Positions 10,401 through 18,382 of a stretch of DNA of 35,503 nucleotides are shown here, in pieces; position 1 is the stretch's first letter; the number at the start of each line of letters is the position of its first letter. Under the pieces are notes generated by a model that had not been told where the DNA came from, ran no database searches, and saw only the letters and a program-made list of their open reading frames with translations. The translations under genes and the position numbers were made by a program. This DNA is from Virgisporangium aurantiacum. GTDB taxonomy: Bacteria; Actinomycetota; Actinomycetes; Mycobacteriales; Micromonosporaceae. The stretch spans positions 1 to 35,503 of the forward strand of contig NZ_BOPG01000123.1 of NCBI RefSeq assembly GCF_016863635.1, written 5' to 3'.

Positions 10401-13400
10401 TCGGAGTCGTGCAGGCGCGACCACACGCCGGTGTACACGGTGGACGGTCCGGTGCCGAGCCGGTCGGTGAGCGCGAACAGGTCGGCGAGCGCCAGCAGGA
10501 ACTCCAGCTCCAGCACGTCCCCGTCGGCGCCGTCCGGCCCACCCGCGGCGCCACCGGCGAGCAGCATGCTGTGCCGGCGGCACCACTTCAGTTCCGCCAC
10601 GTCCCAGCCGAACAGGTCGGCGACGTAACGGTACGGGTCCGCCACGGTGCGCGGCCCGGGCAGCAGGAAGGTGGCGAGGCCGCCGTCGGCGTCGCGGTGG
10701 GCCCGCGCCAGCGCCGCGAATCGCGCGATCGTGTACAGGTCGCTGAGGCGGTAGTCGGCCGCGTCGCACCAGCGGTGCCGGAACGGCTGCGGGTAGGTGC
10801 GGTCGACCGCGGTGTAGCGCTCGCCCGAGTAGCGCACGTACTCCCCGCCCCGGGCCAGGTAGGTGCGGCCGGCGAACCGGAACGCGCCGTCCACGCCGTT
10901 CTTCTCGAACTCCGCCGGCAGGTCGCCCCAGTTGTCCCTGATCCGCCGCGGGTAGCCGGGCTCGACGGTCGCCGGGGTGCCGGGCACGTACCGCACGTAC
11001 TGCCCACCCGCGAACGCGTACAGCTCGCCGGAGCCGGCGACGAACGCGGCGTCGAGGCCGGCCCGCGCGGTGCGGAAGTCGTTGCGCACCACGCCCCATG
11101 CCCCGCGGATCGGCGTCCGGGTGGCCTTACCGTCCACAATGGTCAGACAGTCCCCGCCGGAGAACAGGTACGTGCGGCCGTCGCCGGCCTGGAAAGCCGC
11201 GTCGATGCGGTCGTGGAACTCCTCCGGCAACGCGCCGACACCGAGTTCGCCGGGCAGCCCGGCCGCGATGGTGCGGGGGTACCCGTCGTCCACGCGGCTG
11301 TAGTCGGCGCCGGTGTAGCGCACGTACTGGTCGCCGGAGAAGAGGTAGGTGTGCTGGCCGGCGACGAGCGCCGCGTCGACCCGCCCGGTGTCCGCGACGC
11401 TGTTGCGGACCCGGCCGAGAATGCCGACGTCGTACGCCGCGGTGACCTCGCGGGAGACCGCGTGGCAGGTGCGGCCGACGAACAGGTACACGGTGCGGTC
11501 GTCGGCGACGGCCGCGTCGACCATCGACCGGCTGCCGGCGGCGAACCGCTCCGCGAGATCGTCCTCGACGGCCGCGGGCAGCGCGGCGAACGCCTCCTCC
11601 GACCGGATGTTGCCGACGATGCGCTTCGGGTATCCCGGGTCGGCGTAGCGGTAGTCCGCGCCGCTGTAGCGCACGTACTGGTCGCCCGAGAACAGATAGG
11701 TGACGCCGCACTGCACGACGGCGGCGTCCACGACGTCGTCGCCGGTGCGGGCGAGGAAGTTGTTGCGGGTCCGGCCCCACCGGGCGCGGATCGGCTCGCG
11801 GCCGCCCGCGGACCGGCCGTCGTGGCGGACGAACTCCTCGCGCAGGAAGAAGTACGTGGCGCCGTCGCGACCGGTGAACGCCGTGGTGAGCCCGTCGACC
11901 GGGCCGATGCCGGGCCATAGCCGCGCCAGCGGGCGCGCGTGCGACCAGGTGTCGGTGACCTCGTTGTGCTGCAGGTACGTCCCGCCGGTCACCAGCAGCA
12001 TGCTGTTGCCGCTGTGCAGCACGGCCTGCGGCAGCGTGAACCCGGCGGGGCGGTGCTCGTCGGGTACCGCCCAGAACGAGGCGTCGGTCGTGCGCGGGTA
12101 CCCCTCGTCGGGCCGGTCGTAGTCGCTGCCCGAGTAGGCGACGTAGCGGATCGCACCGGTCGGGTCGAGCGGCTCGAACAGGTACGTGACACCGTCGTGC
12201 ACGTACGCGAGAGCGACCCGGGTGAGCCCGCCCCAGTGCTCGGCGACCGCCCGGGGTTCCCCCGCGACCTCGGCGTCGAGGTAGGTGTCGCCGGTGTACA
12301 CCACGAACTGGTCGGCCCGGAAGACGTACGTGCGGCCGTCCGTCCCGACGAACGCGGCGTCCACGGCGCTGTCGTGGTAGACGGCGTTGCGCGGCCGGCC
12401 CCACTCCTCGGCGAGCGGGTAGCCCCGGCCGAGGTCGACGTTGAAGCAGGTGGTGCCCTGGAACAGGTACGTGTTGCCGTCGGTGCCGCGCAGCACCGCG
12501 TCGAGGCCGGTGCGCAGGTCCGGCGGCACCGCACGCAGCAGCCGCGGCCGGACCTTCTCCCGGCCGACCGACGTCCCCTCCAGGGCGCTGTACCGGTACC
12601 ACCCGTCCGGGTGCTCCACCACGACCGCGCCGTCCTCGACGAACGCGCCGCCCACCGCGTCGAGGGCGAGGTCGTCGTAGCGGCGATGGTCCACATCGGA
12701 CACCACGTGGCAGCGGTCGCCGCTGAACAGGTACACGCTGCCGCGGTCGGCGAACGCGGCCGACACGCTGTCCACCGTGACCCGCAGGTTGCCCAGCCGC
12801 GGCTCCCGCGACAGTGCGCTGAGCCGGCGCGGGTAGCCGAGGTCGACCGTGCCGGGATCGTCGGGGTCGGCGGCCGGGTCGACCGCCGACCCGGCGGCGG
12901 GGCCGGCCGGGTGCGTGTAGCGGACGAACTGGTCGCCGGAGAACAGGTACGTGTACGTCGACCCGTCCCCGCCGTCGGTGACGAGCACCGCGTCCACCCG
13001 GCCGGTGCGCGCGATGTTGTTGACGACGTTGCCCCAGAACGGGGTCACGGCCGCCGGATACCGGTCGTCGACGCGGGTGTAGTCCGCGGTGGAGTACCGC
13101 ACGTACCGCTTGCCGGAGAACAGGTAGGTCCGGTCGTCGGCACCGACGAACGCGGCATCGACGCGGTCGAACTCGAACGGCACGCTGTCCCAGTGCTTGT
13201 CCAGCGACCGCGGCTCGGACCACCAGCGGCGCTTGTTGTCGAACACGATGAACTGGTCACCGGAGAACAGGTACGTGCGGTTGTCCCGCCCGGTGAGCAC
13301 GGCGTCCACGCGGGCGAACGGGCCGCCCTCGGCGGCCAGCGCGTCGGGCAGGTTCCAGAAGTTGTCCGACACCGGCCGCGGGTAGCCGGGGTCGGCCGCC

Positions 13401-16400
13401 GCGTAGTCGCGGGTCGAGTAGCGCACGTGGAAGGCGATCTCGGTGGTCGGGTCGCAGCGCACCTCCAGGCGCTGCGCGGTGCGGCGCAGCACCAGCCGGA
13501 CGCCGTGCTCCGCGACGAGTTCCCACGCCGGGCCGCTGCCGGACACGGTCGCGTCGTCGGCGACCGTGATGCCGTGCGCGAGCAGCCGCTGGCGCAGGTC
13601 CCACGGCAGCCGACCGGCGTCCAGCGCCTCGGCGTGCTGGCCGGCCGCGACGTCGAACAGCAGCCCGGCGGCGCCGAACAGGTAGGTCGCGCCGTCCTGC
13701 ACGAAGGCGGCGTCGACGCGGCGCAGCCCGCCCCAGTCCCCGGCGACGCGCCGCGGGTATCCGACGTCCACGATGGAGTAGTCCGCGCCGCTGTAGCGCA
13801 CGTACCGGTCGCCGCTGAACAGGTAGGTCCGACCGTCCATGCCGACCAGCGCCGCGTCGACGGTGCCGCCCGGCAGCACCGGCTCCAGCCGGCCCCACCG
13901 GTGCGCGGTCGCGACGGAGCTACGGCCGGGGGTGAGGATTTCGCCGCTGACGAACCCGCCGGCGGTACCGTCGCGCAGCGCGACCGTCCGGCCGTCCTTG
14001 AACAGGTGCACCACGCGGGAGCGGTCGGCGAAGGCCGCCTCCACGCCACCCTCGAACTCGGCCGGTACGTCACCGAGATGCGTCTCGATCCGCTGCGGGT
14101 ACCCGTCGTCGGCGCACAGGCCGACCGACTCGACGCCGGCGGAGTAGCGGGTCACCTGGTTGCCGGCGAACACGTACAGCGCCGACCCGTCCACGTACGC
14201 GGCGTCGACCCGTCCGGCGCCGGCGAGCGCGTTGGCGGCCGTCCCCCACGTACCCGCGACCGGCTGCGCGGCGGCGCCGTCGCGCAGCGGCAGGAAGCTG
14301 TCACCGGCGAAGAGGTAGGTGGTGTCGTCGCGGCCGTGGAACGCGGCGTCCAGCGCCGTGGCGAACCGGCCCGGCAGCGGCGCCGTGCGCCGCTCGGTCT
14401 CCGCCCACGCGCTGATCGGCCGCGGATACCCCTCGTCGACGTGGGTGTGGTCGTCGCCGGAGTACCGGACGTACTGGTCGCGGTGGAACAGGTAGGTGCG
14501 CCCGCCGTCGTCGACGAACGCGGCGTCGACGCGGACCGGGTCGTCGAAGGCGTTGGTCACCACACCCCACTCGTGCACGCGGCGCAGCCACCGGGGGTGG
14601 CCGGGCTCCCGGACGAACGTGTGCGCCGCACCGGCCGCGTCCCGGCCGACGATCCACTCGGCGCCCGCGGCGTCGGTGAAGGCGGCGTCGACCCCGACGA
14701 GCACGCCCAGCGCCGGGGACAGGTCGGCGAACTCCCGCGGCTCCTCCTCGACCAGCGCGTGGGTGGTGGCGGAGTACACCCAGACGTCGGCGCCGTGGAA
14801 CACGTACACGGTGCCGTCGGCGCTGTCGAGCAGCGCGTCGATCCGGTCGACGCCCGCGGGCAGCGCGAGCGGCTCCGGAAACTTGCCGGTCAGGTCCTGG
14901 TCGCGGAACGCGAGGCGGACCTCGTCGGCGTCGAGGTTCAGGGCCGTGGCGAACCGGGCGAACCCGCGCATCCGGCGCAGGGCCCGGCGCAGACCGGGGT
15001 CCACCGCAGCGGCGGCCGGGTCGTCGAGCGCGGGCGCGACCAAGAGGTCGAGGGCGCGGTCCGCACCGCCCGCGACGGCCGTGCAGATCGCCTCGATCGT
15101 GGTCGGCGGGGCACCGAGACCGTCGCGGAGCGCGGCGAGCAGGACGGCGCGCTGCCCGGTCACGAGGTGGGCCAGCACCCCGGCGATCTCGGCGGTGGCG
15201 GCGTCGAGTTCGGTCGCCACGGCGTGCAGGAGGAGGAAGAGGTCCCGGTTGAAGTCGGTCAGCCCGGGGAGGGTGAAGTCCGCCGCGTTCGGGGCGTACG
15301 CGAAGTACGCGATCCGGTCCGGCGCGACGGCGAGCGTGCCGGTGAGGTGCCCGTCGTCGAGGAGTTGGGCGACCAGGCGGCGGCGCTCGTCGGGGCTGAA
15401 GCCGAGCGCGGCGAGGTCGGCCGGGTCCAGCCGGTACGGCCGGGCGTCGGCCAGGATCACCCGGAGCTGGTATGCGATCGTAGCGTTCTCCTCCGGCGTG
15501 AACCCGGCCAGGTCCAGCGTCGCGTCCGGGTCGGCCAGCCGGTCGGCGGTCTCGCCGGTGAGCCGGCCCGCGCGCAGATGACGCCCTGCGAGCAGGGCGA
15601 CGACCCGCCGCGCGATGGCCGCGTCGGCGAGGTCACGCAGGTCGTCGGGGCCGATCGTGTACGCGCGGGTGCGCGCCTCGGCGAGTTCGGCCCGCACGGC
15701 GTCCATGACCTGGCGGCGGTACGGGTGGAACTCGGCGGCGAGGCTCAGCTCCGCCGGCGCCAGCCCGATCAGGCCGGCCGGGTCGGCGTACCGGCCGTCG
15801 GCGTCCAGGTGACCGTTGAACCGCAGGCTGTCGATCAGGCGGGCGCGCTGCTCGTCGCCGAGCGGGAGCGCCGCGAAGATGGCTGGATCGAGCGCGGGCC
15901 GCTGCGGGTCGCCCGTGAAGCGGGCGAGCCGGTCGCGCAGCAGCTCGTACACGTCGGCGACGACGTCGGCGAGGTCGACGTCGACGGCGAACGCCGTCCG
16001 GTTCGCGGGCTCGGTGAAGAACGCGGGCGTCACGACGGCGCCGTCGGCGGTGAGGTGGCCGTTGAAGACCAGGTTGTCGTACAGCTCGGCGCGCCCGGCG
16101 TCGGTCAGATCCGACAGCGTCGCGAGGTCCGACGGGAAGAAGGAGACCGGCTCGCCGTCAGCGACGCCGGTGCAGAATTTGCCGACGAGGTCGAACAGCT
16201 CGTCGCGGTGCGCGCCGAAGTCGCCGGTCAGGCGCAGGTCGGCGGCGGCCTCCGGGACCCGCGCGGCCATCACCGCGCCGCCCGCGCCGAGGTGACCGGT
16301 GACCGTGAGGTTCGTGTAGATCTTGTTGGTCAGGCGCTCGGACAGCCCGAGGCCGAGGAAGTCGTTGGCGGCGACCGCCGCGAGTTCGGCGAGGGCGGCG

Positions 16401-18232
16401 TGCGCCGTGCCGGTCACCCGCTCCGGGTCGACGCGCAGCAGCCGGCCGCTCCCACCTGCGGCTCCGGCCACGACGTCGTGGATGACCTGCGCCGCCCGGT
16501 CGCCGAACCGCTCCGACCGGAACATCCCGGCGGTGGGTTCGATCGCGGCGAACTGCTCGCGCAGGCTGTCGAGGACGGCCCGGTCGGCCGCATCGTCGGC
16601 CGCCCCGTCGCCGACACCGAGGTCGGCGCCGCCGCCGAGGATGCCGGCCAGGTCCGCGGCGGACAGGCCGGTGTCCTGCATCCACCGCACCACGGCGCAC
16701 AGCGTCTGCAGCAGCCAGAGGCTCGCCCCGGCCCCGGCCCCGGCCCCGGCACCGGCACTGGCCCCGGCCAGGATGCGGTCGTATCCCGGCGCGGCCACGG
16801 CATCCGACCCGCCGGTGTCGACGAGGACGGGGAACCGGTTGAACCGCGTGATCGACGGGTCGGCGGCCAGCGCGTCGAGCACGCCGAACAGGTCGGCGAC
16901 GGAGATGCCCAGCGCGGCGGTGAGCCGGCCGATCCGGTGCAGGAGGGACAGCTCGTCGAGGCCGGTGTCCATGCGGTCGAAGTACCCGGTCACGCCGCGC
17001 TCGCGGTACCGGGTGACGACCGCCGCCACGTCGCGTTCGGCCAGGCCCACCGCGGCCGCCACCCGGCGGCGGTAGTCCGCGTTCGCCGCGGACCGGATGT
17101 CGCCGGTGCAACGCAGCTCGGGCCGGTCGGCGTAGTCCGGCGGCAGGTGGCCGGGGCCGCGCAGCACCGACCCCTCGACGGGGACGAACGCGACGTTGAA
17201 CACCCGGTTGAACAGGTCGCGCGGGGCGGCCGCCGATGCGCTCCCGGCCGGGTCGCCGACGCCGCGGGTCTCGATCGGCGCCACCAGGCTCGCCACCACG
17301 TCGAGCGGCAGTTCGAGCGTGCGGTGCAGGTGGACCAACGCCGCGACGGCCCGCAGCGCCGGCCGGTCGATCCGGTTCCCGGCGCAGGTCCGCAGCACCA
17401 GCTCCAGGTCCACGAAGGACATTCCGAGCCGGCGGGCCAGCCGGACGAACCGGTTCACCCGGTCGAACCAGGCGACCGGTACGGGCTCGGCGCCCCCGGC
17501 GTACACCAGCCGCCGCGCGTCCGGGGTGAGCGACACCACCCCGTCGCGGTGGACGAAGAAGTCAGCCGCTGCCGCGTGCTCCGCCGCCGCATACTCCGCC
17601 GCGCCGAGCGCGCCGTACAGCAGCTCCCACAGCTCGGCCGCGTCGAGCCCGGTGGCGTGGCGGAACCGGTCGACGTCGGCCAGTTCCACGAACGCGTCGG
17701 TGGCGTCGTCGAGGTGGTAGCACGCGCGCAGCTCGGGGCCGTCGGCGAGGACCGTGGTCACCACCGCCACGTCGGCCGCCGTGAGGCCCAGGTACTCCCG
17801 CGCCACCACGTCCGGGTCGGGCCGCGGCGCGAAGCGCCGGTACAGCTCGACCGGGTCGACGTGCAGCTCGCGCAGGAGCTGCCGCAGCCGCTCGTCGCCG
17901 AGGGAGAACGGCGCCGCGAACGGGAACCGCTCCCGGGCGAGCAGCGTGAACGCCTCGGCGCTGCCGCCCTCCGCGAGCCGGCCGGCGAGGACCTCGTTGA
18001 CGATGTCGAGGTACGGCAGGTCGGCGTAGCCGTCGCGGAGGTCGCGCAGGACCTCGGCGACGTCCGGCCGGCGCTCGCCGAAGCCCGCGGCGCCCGCGGG
18101 CTCGTCGGCGAGCCCGATCAGGTCGGCGAGATAGGCCGCCGGTGAGTACACCGACAGCGACTCGTCCACGGGCCGGAAGTCGAGGTCGCCGAACAGCGAG
18201 TCGTAGCTGGGCAGGGAGCCGTCCGGGTGCAT
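4412..18232 (-). CDS. Giant TcA-like toxin subunit with about 32 hemopexin repeats
   Basis: A 4606-residue protein whose framework is that of Tc-toxin A subunits (pentameric pore/translocation subunits, usually about 2500 aa). Seen in order: SPAAYLADL near residue 30 (VRP1 signature); a helical shell to about 1130 with five 80-residue units; hemopexin block 1 (about 1130-2490); an ABC-toxin N region with YRVWEANRKVFLYPENY near 2760; a neuraminidase-like domain (WEPWQPVDLRID) from about 2860; hemopexin block 2 (about 3110-3530); RLTTGTASALNRRLL and ANGLYYWEIFFHAPLL (about 3530-3630), the start of the conserved channel part; an EPAA linker at 3864-3884; MGIAQPLPLFEPP near 3930; and FPGHYRRQIRTVTV near 4350, the hallmark of the TcB-binding C-terminus. 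There is no signal peptide, as in other TcA proteins. The start is ATG with AGGAGG 4 nt upstream. Hemopexin blocks in place of ordinary receptor-binding domains suggest a different surface ligand (inference). Confidence 0.93.
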   Translation of the reverse strand: MHPDGSLPSYDSLFGDLDFRPVDESLSVYSPAAYLADLIGLADEPAGAAGFGERRPDVAEVLRDLRDGYADLPYLDIVNEVLAGRLAEGGSAEAFTLLARERFPFAAPFSLGDERLRQLLRELHVDPVELYRRFAPRPDPDVVAREYLGLTAADVAVVTTVLADGPELRACYHLDDATDAFVELADVDRFRHATGLDAAELWELLYGALGAAEYAAAEHAAAADFFVHRDGVVSLTPDARRLVYAGGAEPVPVAWFDRVNRFVRLARRLGMSFVDLELVLRTCAGNRIDRPALRAVAALVHLHRTLELPLDVVASLVAPIETRGVGDPAGSASAAAPRDLFNRVFNVAFVPVEGSVLRGPGHLPPDYADRPELRCTGDIRSAANADYRRRVAAAVGLAERDVAAVVTRYRERGVTGYFDRMDTGLDELSLLHRIGRLTAALGISVADLFGVLDALAADPSITRFNRFPVLVDTGGSDAVAAPGYDRILAGASAGAGAGAGAGASLWLLQTLCAVVRWMQDTGLSAADLAGILGGGADLGVGDGAADDAADRAVLDSLREQFAAIEPTAGMFRSERFGDRAAQVIHDVVAGAAGGSGRLLRVDPERVTGTAHAALAELAAVAANDFLGLGLSERLTNKIYTNLTVTGHLGAGGAVMAARVPEAAADLRLTGDFGAHRDELFDLVGKFCTGVADGEPVSFFPSDLATLSDLTDAGRAELYDNLVFNGHLTADGAVVTPAFFTEPANRTAFAVDVDLADVVADVYELLRDRLARFTGDPQRPALDPAIFAALPLGDEQRARLIDSLRFNGHLDADGRYADPAGLIGLAPAELSLAAEFHPYRRQVMDAVRAELAEARTRAYTIGPDDLRDLADAAIARRVVALLAGRHLRAGRLTGETADRLADPDATLDLAGFTPEENATIAYQLRVILADARPYRLDPADLAALGFSPDERRRLVAQLLDDGHLTGTLAVAPDRIAYFAYAPNAADFTLPGLTDFNRDLFLLLHAVATELDAATAEIAGVLAHLVTGQRAVLLAALRDGLGAPPTTIEAICTAVAGGADRALDLLVAPALDDPAAAAVDPGLRRALRRMRGFARFATALNLDADEVRLAFRDQDLTGKFPEPLALPAGVDRIDALLDSADGTVYVFHGADVWVYSATTHALVEEEPREFADLSPALGVLVGVDAAFTDAAGAEWIVGRDAAGAAHTFVREPGHPRWLRRVHEWGVVTNAFDDPVRVDAAFVDDGGRTYLFHRDQYVRYSGDDHTHVDEGYPRPISAWAETERRTAPLPGRFATALDAAFHGRDDTTYLFAGDSFLPLRDGAAAQPVAGTWGTAANALAGAGRVDAAYVDGSALYVFAGNQVTRYSAGVESVGLCADDGYPQRIETHLGDVPAEFEGGVEAAFADRSRVVHLFKDGRTVALRDGTAGGFVSGEILTPGRSSVATAHRWGRLEPVLPGGTVDAALVGMDGRTYLFSGDRYVRYSGADYSIVDVGYPRRVAGDWGGLRRVDAAFVQDGATYLFGAAGLLFDVAAGQHAEALDAGRLPWDLRQRLLAHGITVADDATVSGSGPAWELVAEHGVRLVLRRTAQRLEVRCDPTTEIAFHVRYSTRDYAAADPGYPRPVSDNFWNLPDALAAEGGPFARVDAVLTGRDNRTYLFSGDQFIVFDNKRRWWSEPRSLDKHWDSVPFEFDRVDAAFVGADDRTYLFSGKRYVRYSTADYTRVDDRYPAAVTPFWGNVVNNIARTGRVDAVLVTDGGDGSTYTYLFSGDQFVRYTHPAGPAAGSAVDPAADPDDPGTVDLGYPRRLSALSREPRLGNLRVTVDSVSAAFADRGSVYLFSGDRCHVVSDVDHRRYDDLALDAVGGAFVEDGAVVVEHPDGWYRYSALEGTSVGREKVRPRLLRAVPPDLRTGLDAVLRGTDGNTYLFQGTTCFNVDLGRGYPLAEEWGRPRNAVYHDSAVDAAFVGTDGRTYVFRADQFVVYTGDTYLDAEVAGEPRAVAEHWGGLTRVALAYVHDGVTYLFEPLDPTGAIRYVAYSGSDYDRPDEGYPRTTDASFWAVPDEHRPAGFTLPQAVLHSGNSMLLVTGGTYLQHNEVTDTWSHARPLARLWPGIGPVDGLTTAFTGRDGATYFFLREEFVRHDGRSAGGREPIRARWGRTRNNFLARTGDDVVDAAVVQCGVTYLFSGDQYVRYSGADYRYADPGYPKRIVGNIRSEEAFAALPAAVEDDLAERFAAGSRSMVDAAVADDRTVYLFVGRTCHAVSREVTAAYDVGILGRVRNSVADTGRVDAALVAGQHTYLFSGDQYVRYTGADYSRVDDGYPRTIAAGLPGELGVGALPEEFHDRIDAAFQAGDGRTYLFSGGDCLTIVDGKATRTPIRGAWGVVRNDFRTARAGLDAAFVAGSGELYAFAGGQYVRYVPGTPATVEPGYPRRIRDNWGDLPAEFEKNGVDGAFRFAGRTYLARGGEYVRYSGERYTAVDRTYPQPFRHRWCDAADYRLSDLYTIARFAALARAHRDADGGLATFLLPGPRTVADPYRYVADLFGWDVAELKWCRRHSMLLAGGAAGGPDGADGDVLELEFLLALADLFALTDRLGTGPSTVYTGVWSRLHDSDGVDSDGDGDVDAADSGGDGPDAWRRADAACHDAADVLHGLLGRRSGAERWPVLARQLHDELNLCKRDALVATVLATEGGTPRDLFERFLLDVEMGARGSTSRVREAIAAAQLYLHRYLLNLEVPGGDAATRQRVRTWWRWMRNYRVWEANRKVFLYPENYLRPELRPTRTPAFRALEGDLLQGEITGDAVDRAYRRYLDEYTEVSRLTIAGGYVYTKDQLPDGPRRLVLFGRTRTDPRRYYHRRAEFASRANLSASWEPWQPVDLRIDADHVHPVHAFGRVFVFWAVPETVPEDAPTGTAVVARTTADQQVVSGQGRTQRVRICYSFQNLNQQWVPAQTLGTGVAETGTVSGATLVVSPRMKTPDRMTIVVSCTYTVTEPAEPAAAAAEPVVGRAVFELNPELYAVDLLATGDVATAAETAAETAAAAAREFTAGRLSRVFVDPVDPADVVRFDDPTGTESWFSVDHKGGSFLCRPVTVADAETTWLSRAGNRERVPRVAPVDAAVEVPGGDRYFFDNTNKEYRYFKAGVSRPTKAATGTRWGRVPTVLAAAGDVDAVLVRGTYTFVLSGPGYVRFTGTPFGAIDRGYPRDLAGNGDLLPNWPRVDAACTGPDGVEYFVDHGYTWPDGTTGRFVTSADLGTDRPLAEFWTLVGGPEGFTTLVTGLLTDTAAFLVARDGDAYSYARYTRGQEDPWTMDEGYPRPLAEADEDGLPADLTFAAAVWRNGTAYYFDNDEAQYHEIVPGRARTTRPTYATTALATSQIVDAAWVGRSGPDRWLFLASGDTYVRYALGANGAVPDLIDAEYPADLPQPINTVLTRGDVVYVFCSDGYARLDAAGEPSDLPADPAQLLPIAGAWGDLPRGGSSPFDAALDSGPDLFLFVGDTYARFDQTSSVPRPYEVASLPFEIIRLTTGTASALNRRLLSGGVPALLDLSTQETDEVEVVPAADDPTAADDPTATTTTDATAADGVILVRGDLVDASRLPTGSHLDFRSANGLYYWEIFFHAPLLIAQALNSAQRFEDARRWYEYVFDPTNPGSYWRFLPFLAVDLPALTAALRRDEALVRDLGLPADDLSAALVPVLDALRTLAVPAAQNRGPVTDAERAALLAVATPATHAPVAAAVAALAARPDLTAAQAAAVAGLRERTLMVAGVTRQFDLLGDQEALLKAYRDNPFDPHAIADLRPVAYRRAVVMGYIDNLLDWGDLLFRQYTPESVDEARMLYVLAHDLLGERPEKLGTWLPPGGLPAGPGAEPAAEPAAEPAAEPAAEPAARDLVDLLTSGGAMVTGAGAVHAGVTNAGFHIPGNTVLDEYWVRVADRLHKIRQSLNIMGIAQPLPLFEPPADPMALVRSVATGGGADEVVPAGATAVPHYRFAFVYRKAQELVDRLRQLGGDLLSVLERGDAEELSLLQGRQQREILTMTRAIRDAQVRVAEENLVELTAGQAAARDRVTHYEALLAGGMSALEQAQLNKMSTAADSHLAAGVLKVAAGIAFAVPQFYAGPFIIGTDTGGRQLGDSLDKAAETAESFGEAFSMIGEVLGIQAQHERLTEDWNLQLTTARSDVVQLGHRVAGAVQQVAVARREAEILDREIAHNESVATFMKDKFSTAELYGWMSGTLSGLYFQAYHLAYEMARAAERAFQFERGLPAGEATSFIRPAYWQSRRGGLLAGDTLGLDLERLGRAYLDTGGRGMEITRQLSLRELDPLALLRLRDAGSCEFALTEALFDQDFPGHYRRQIRTVTVMFLDAEGQPLAVNATLTQLGHRTVLEADPQAVKHLLDPQGAAPATVRSDWRASQQIALSQPDGGRENNGLFELRFDDDRYLPFEGTGAVSRWRLSRSRRAVPGLSDIVFTVKYTAEQGGEIFANTVRGMLRPQPAARLFDVAREFPAQWEEFLADDRPALVLPFSADMFPDLAGYQISGVGATYELANGAATRLLLGGDPEQALSESTVLPTPGLALRANAPSVWRFTVEGAKENLRNVGLVLTYQAHVQ
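6581..6640 (-). repeat. Five perfect copies of a 12-bp repeat encoding an EPAA linker
   Basis: The unit ggcggcgggctc is repeated five times without mismatch, encoding tandem Glu-Pro-Ala-Ala in the toxin (about residues 3864-3884). It lies between the conserved YVLAHDLLGERPE segment and the HIPGN...LNIMGIAQ segment. It is in frame, so copy-number change would only alter linker length. Confidence 0.95.
7660..8900 (-). repeat. Hemopexin block 2 of the TcA-like toxin (about 8 repeats)
   Basis: By eye, about eight hemopexin-like units, each beginning with a VDAA-like strand and containing a YxF turn (for example VDAAVEVPGGDRYFFD, RVDAACTGPDGVEYFVD, IVDAAWVGRSGPDRWLF, FDAALDSGPDLFLFVGD). They are more diverged than block 1. 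The block sits after the neuraminidase-like domain and directly before the conserved RLTTGTASALNRRLL segment. Eight units would make two four-bladed propellers. Confidence 0.8.
10769..14845 (-). repeat. Hemopexin block 1 of the TcA-like toxin (about 24 repeats)
   Basis: About 24 tandem units of 45-75 residues, most starting RVDAAF-V--G-TYLFSGDQYVRYSG and ending in a D-GYPR segment. Clear members include RVDAAFVGADDRTYLFSGK, TVDAALVGMDGRTYLFSGD and VVDAAVVQCGVTYLFSGD. Units with the YVRYSGADY...GYPR half alternate irregularly with units lacking it (for example VYLFVGRTCHAVS). Twenty-four units equal six four-bladed hemopexin propellers. One unit near 13400-13700 carries an extra insertion of about 60 residues. 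Confidence 0.88.
15330..16330 (-). repeat. Five 80-residue repeats in the N-terminal shell of the toxin
   Basis: A motif of the form L--NL-FNGHL-ADG recurs at about residues 636 (KIYTNLTVTGHLGAGG), 716 (LYDNLVFNGHLTADG), 797 (LIDSLRFNGHLDADG), 874 (VVALLAGRHLRAG, diverged) and 954 (LVAQLLDDGHLTG). Spacing is close to 80 residues each time, and the stretches between are helical, so this looks like a solenoid made of a repeated module. Confidence 0.7.
16725..16769 (-). repeat. Hexanucleotide repeat encoding a Gly-Ala linker in the toxin
   Basis: A gccccg-type hexamer runs imperfectly for about 45 bp and encodes an alternating Gly-Ala stretch near residue 495 of the toxin, between two helical segments (RILAGAS and LWLLQTL). 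Such repeats are prone to slippage, but only in steps that keep the frame. Confidence 0.85.
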
Positions 18233-18319
18233 GTGTCCTCCTGAGGTGTCCGGCGTCGGGGTGTCACCGGACCGATGGGAGGACGTGGCGGGCCCGTGCG
18301 TGATTCAGGCTGTCGGGTT

Positions 18320-18360
18320 CCCGATGTATCCCTTGCGATGTTGTGTTTGCAACGTTGATC
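18320..18360 (-). promoter_or_regulatory. Possible promoter/operator patch upstream of the toxin gene
   Basis: About 100 bp upstream of the toxin start lies a patch much richer in A and T than its surroundings. On the minus strand a TTGCAA (18352-18347) is followed 17 nt later by ATACAT. The 8-bp palindrome CAACGTTG (18350-18357) overlaps the TTGCAA, and TTGC/GCAA half-sites flank the patch, as in operators of dimeric repressors. The hexamers match consensus only weakly. Confidence 0.3.
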
Positions 18361-18382
18361 GGGCAGGTGGGAGGAGGTGCCC

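Noticed and set aside
10769..14845. Possible CRISPR-like or satellite array because of the strong periodicity
   Set aside because: The period is that of diverged hemopexin coding repeats (about 45-75 codons) with no identical repeat/spacer structure.
11939..18145. A 2068-codon plus-strand ORF opposite the toxin gene
   Set aside because: It is the antisense frame of a very GC-rich gene; its product is Arg/Gly/Val/Asp-rich without domains, and the minus strand shows clear Tc and hemopexin motifs throughout.
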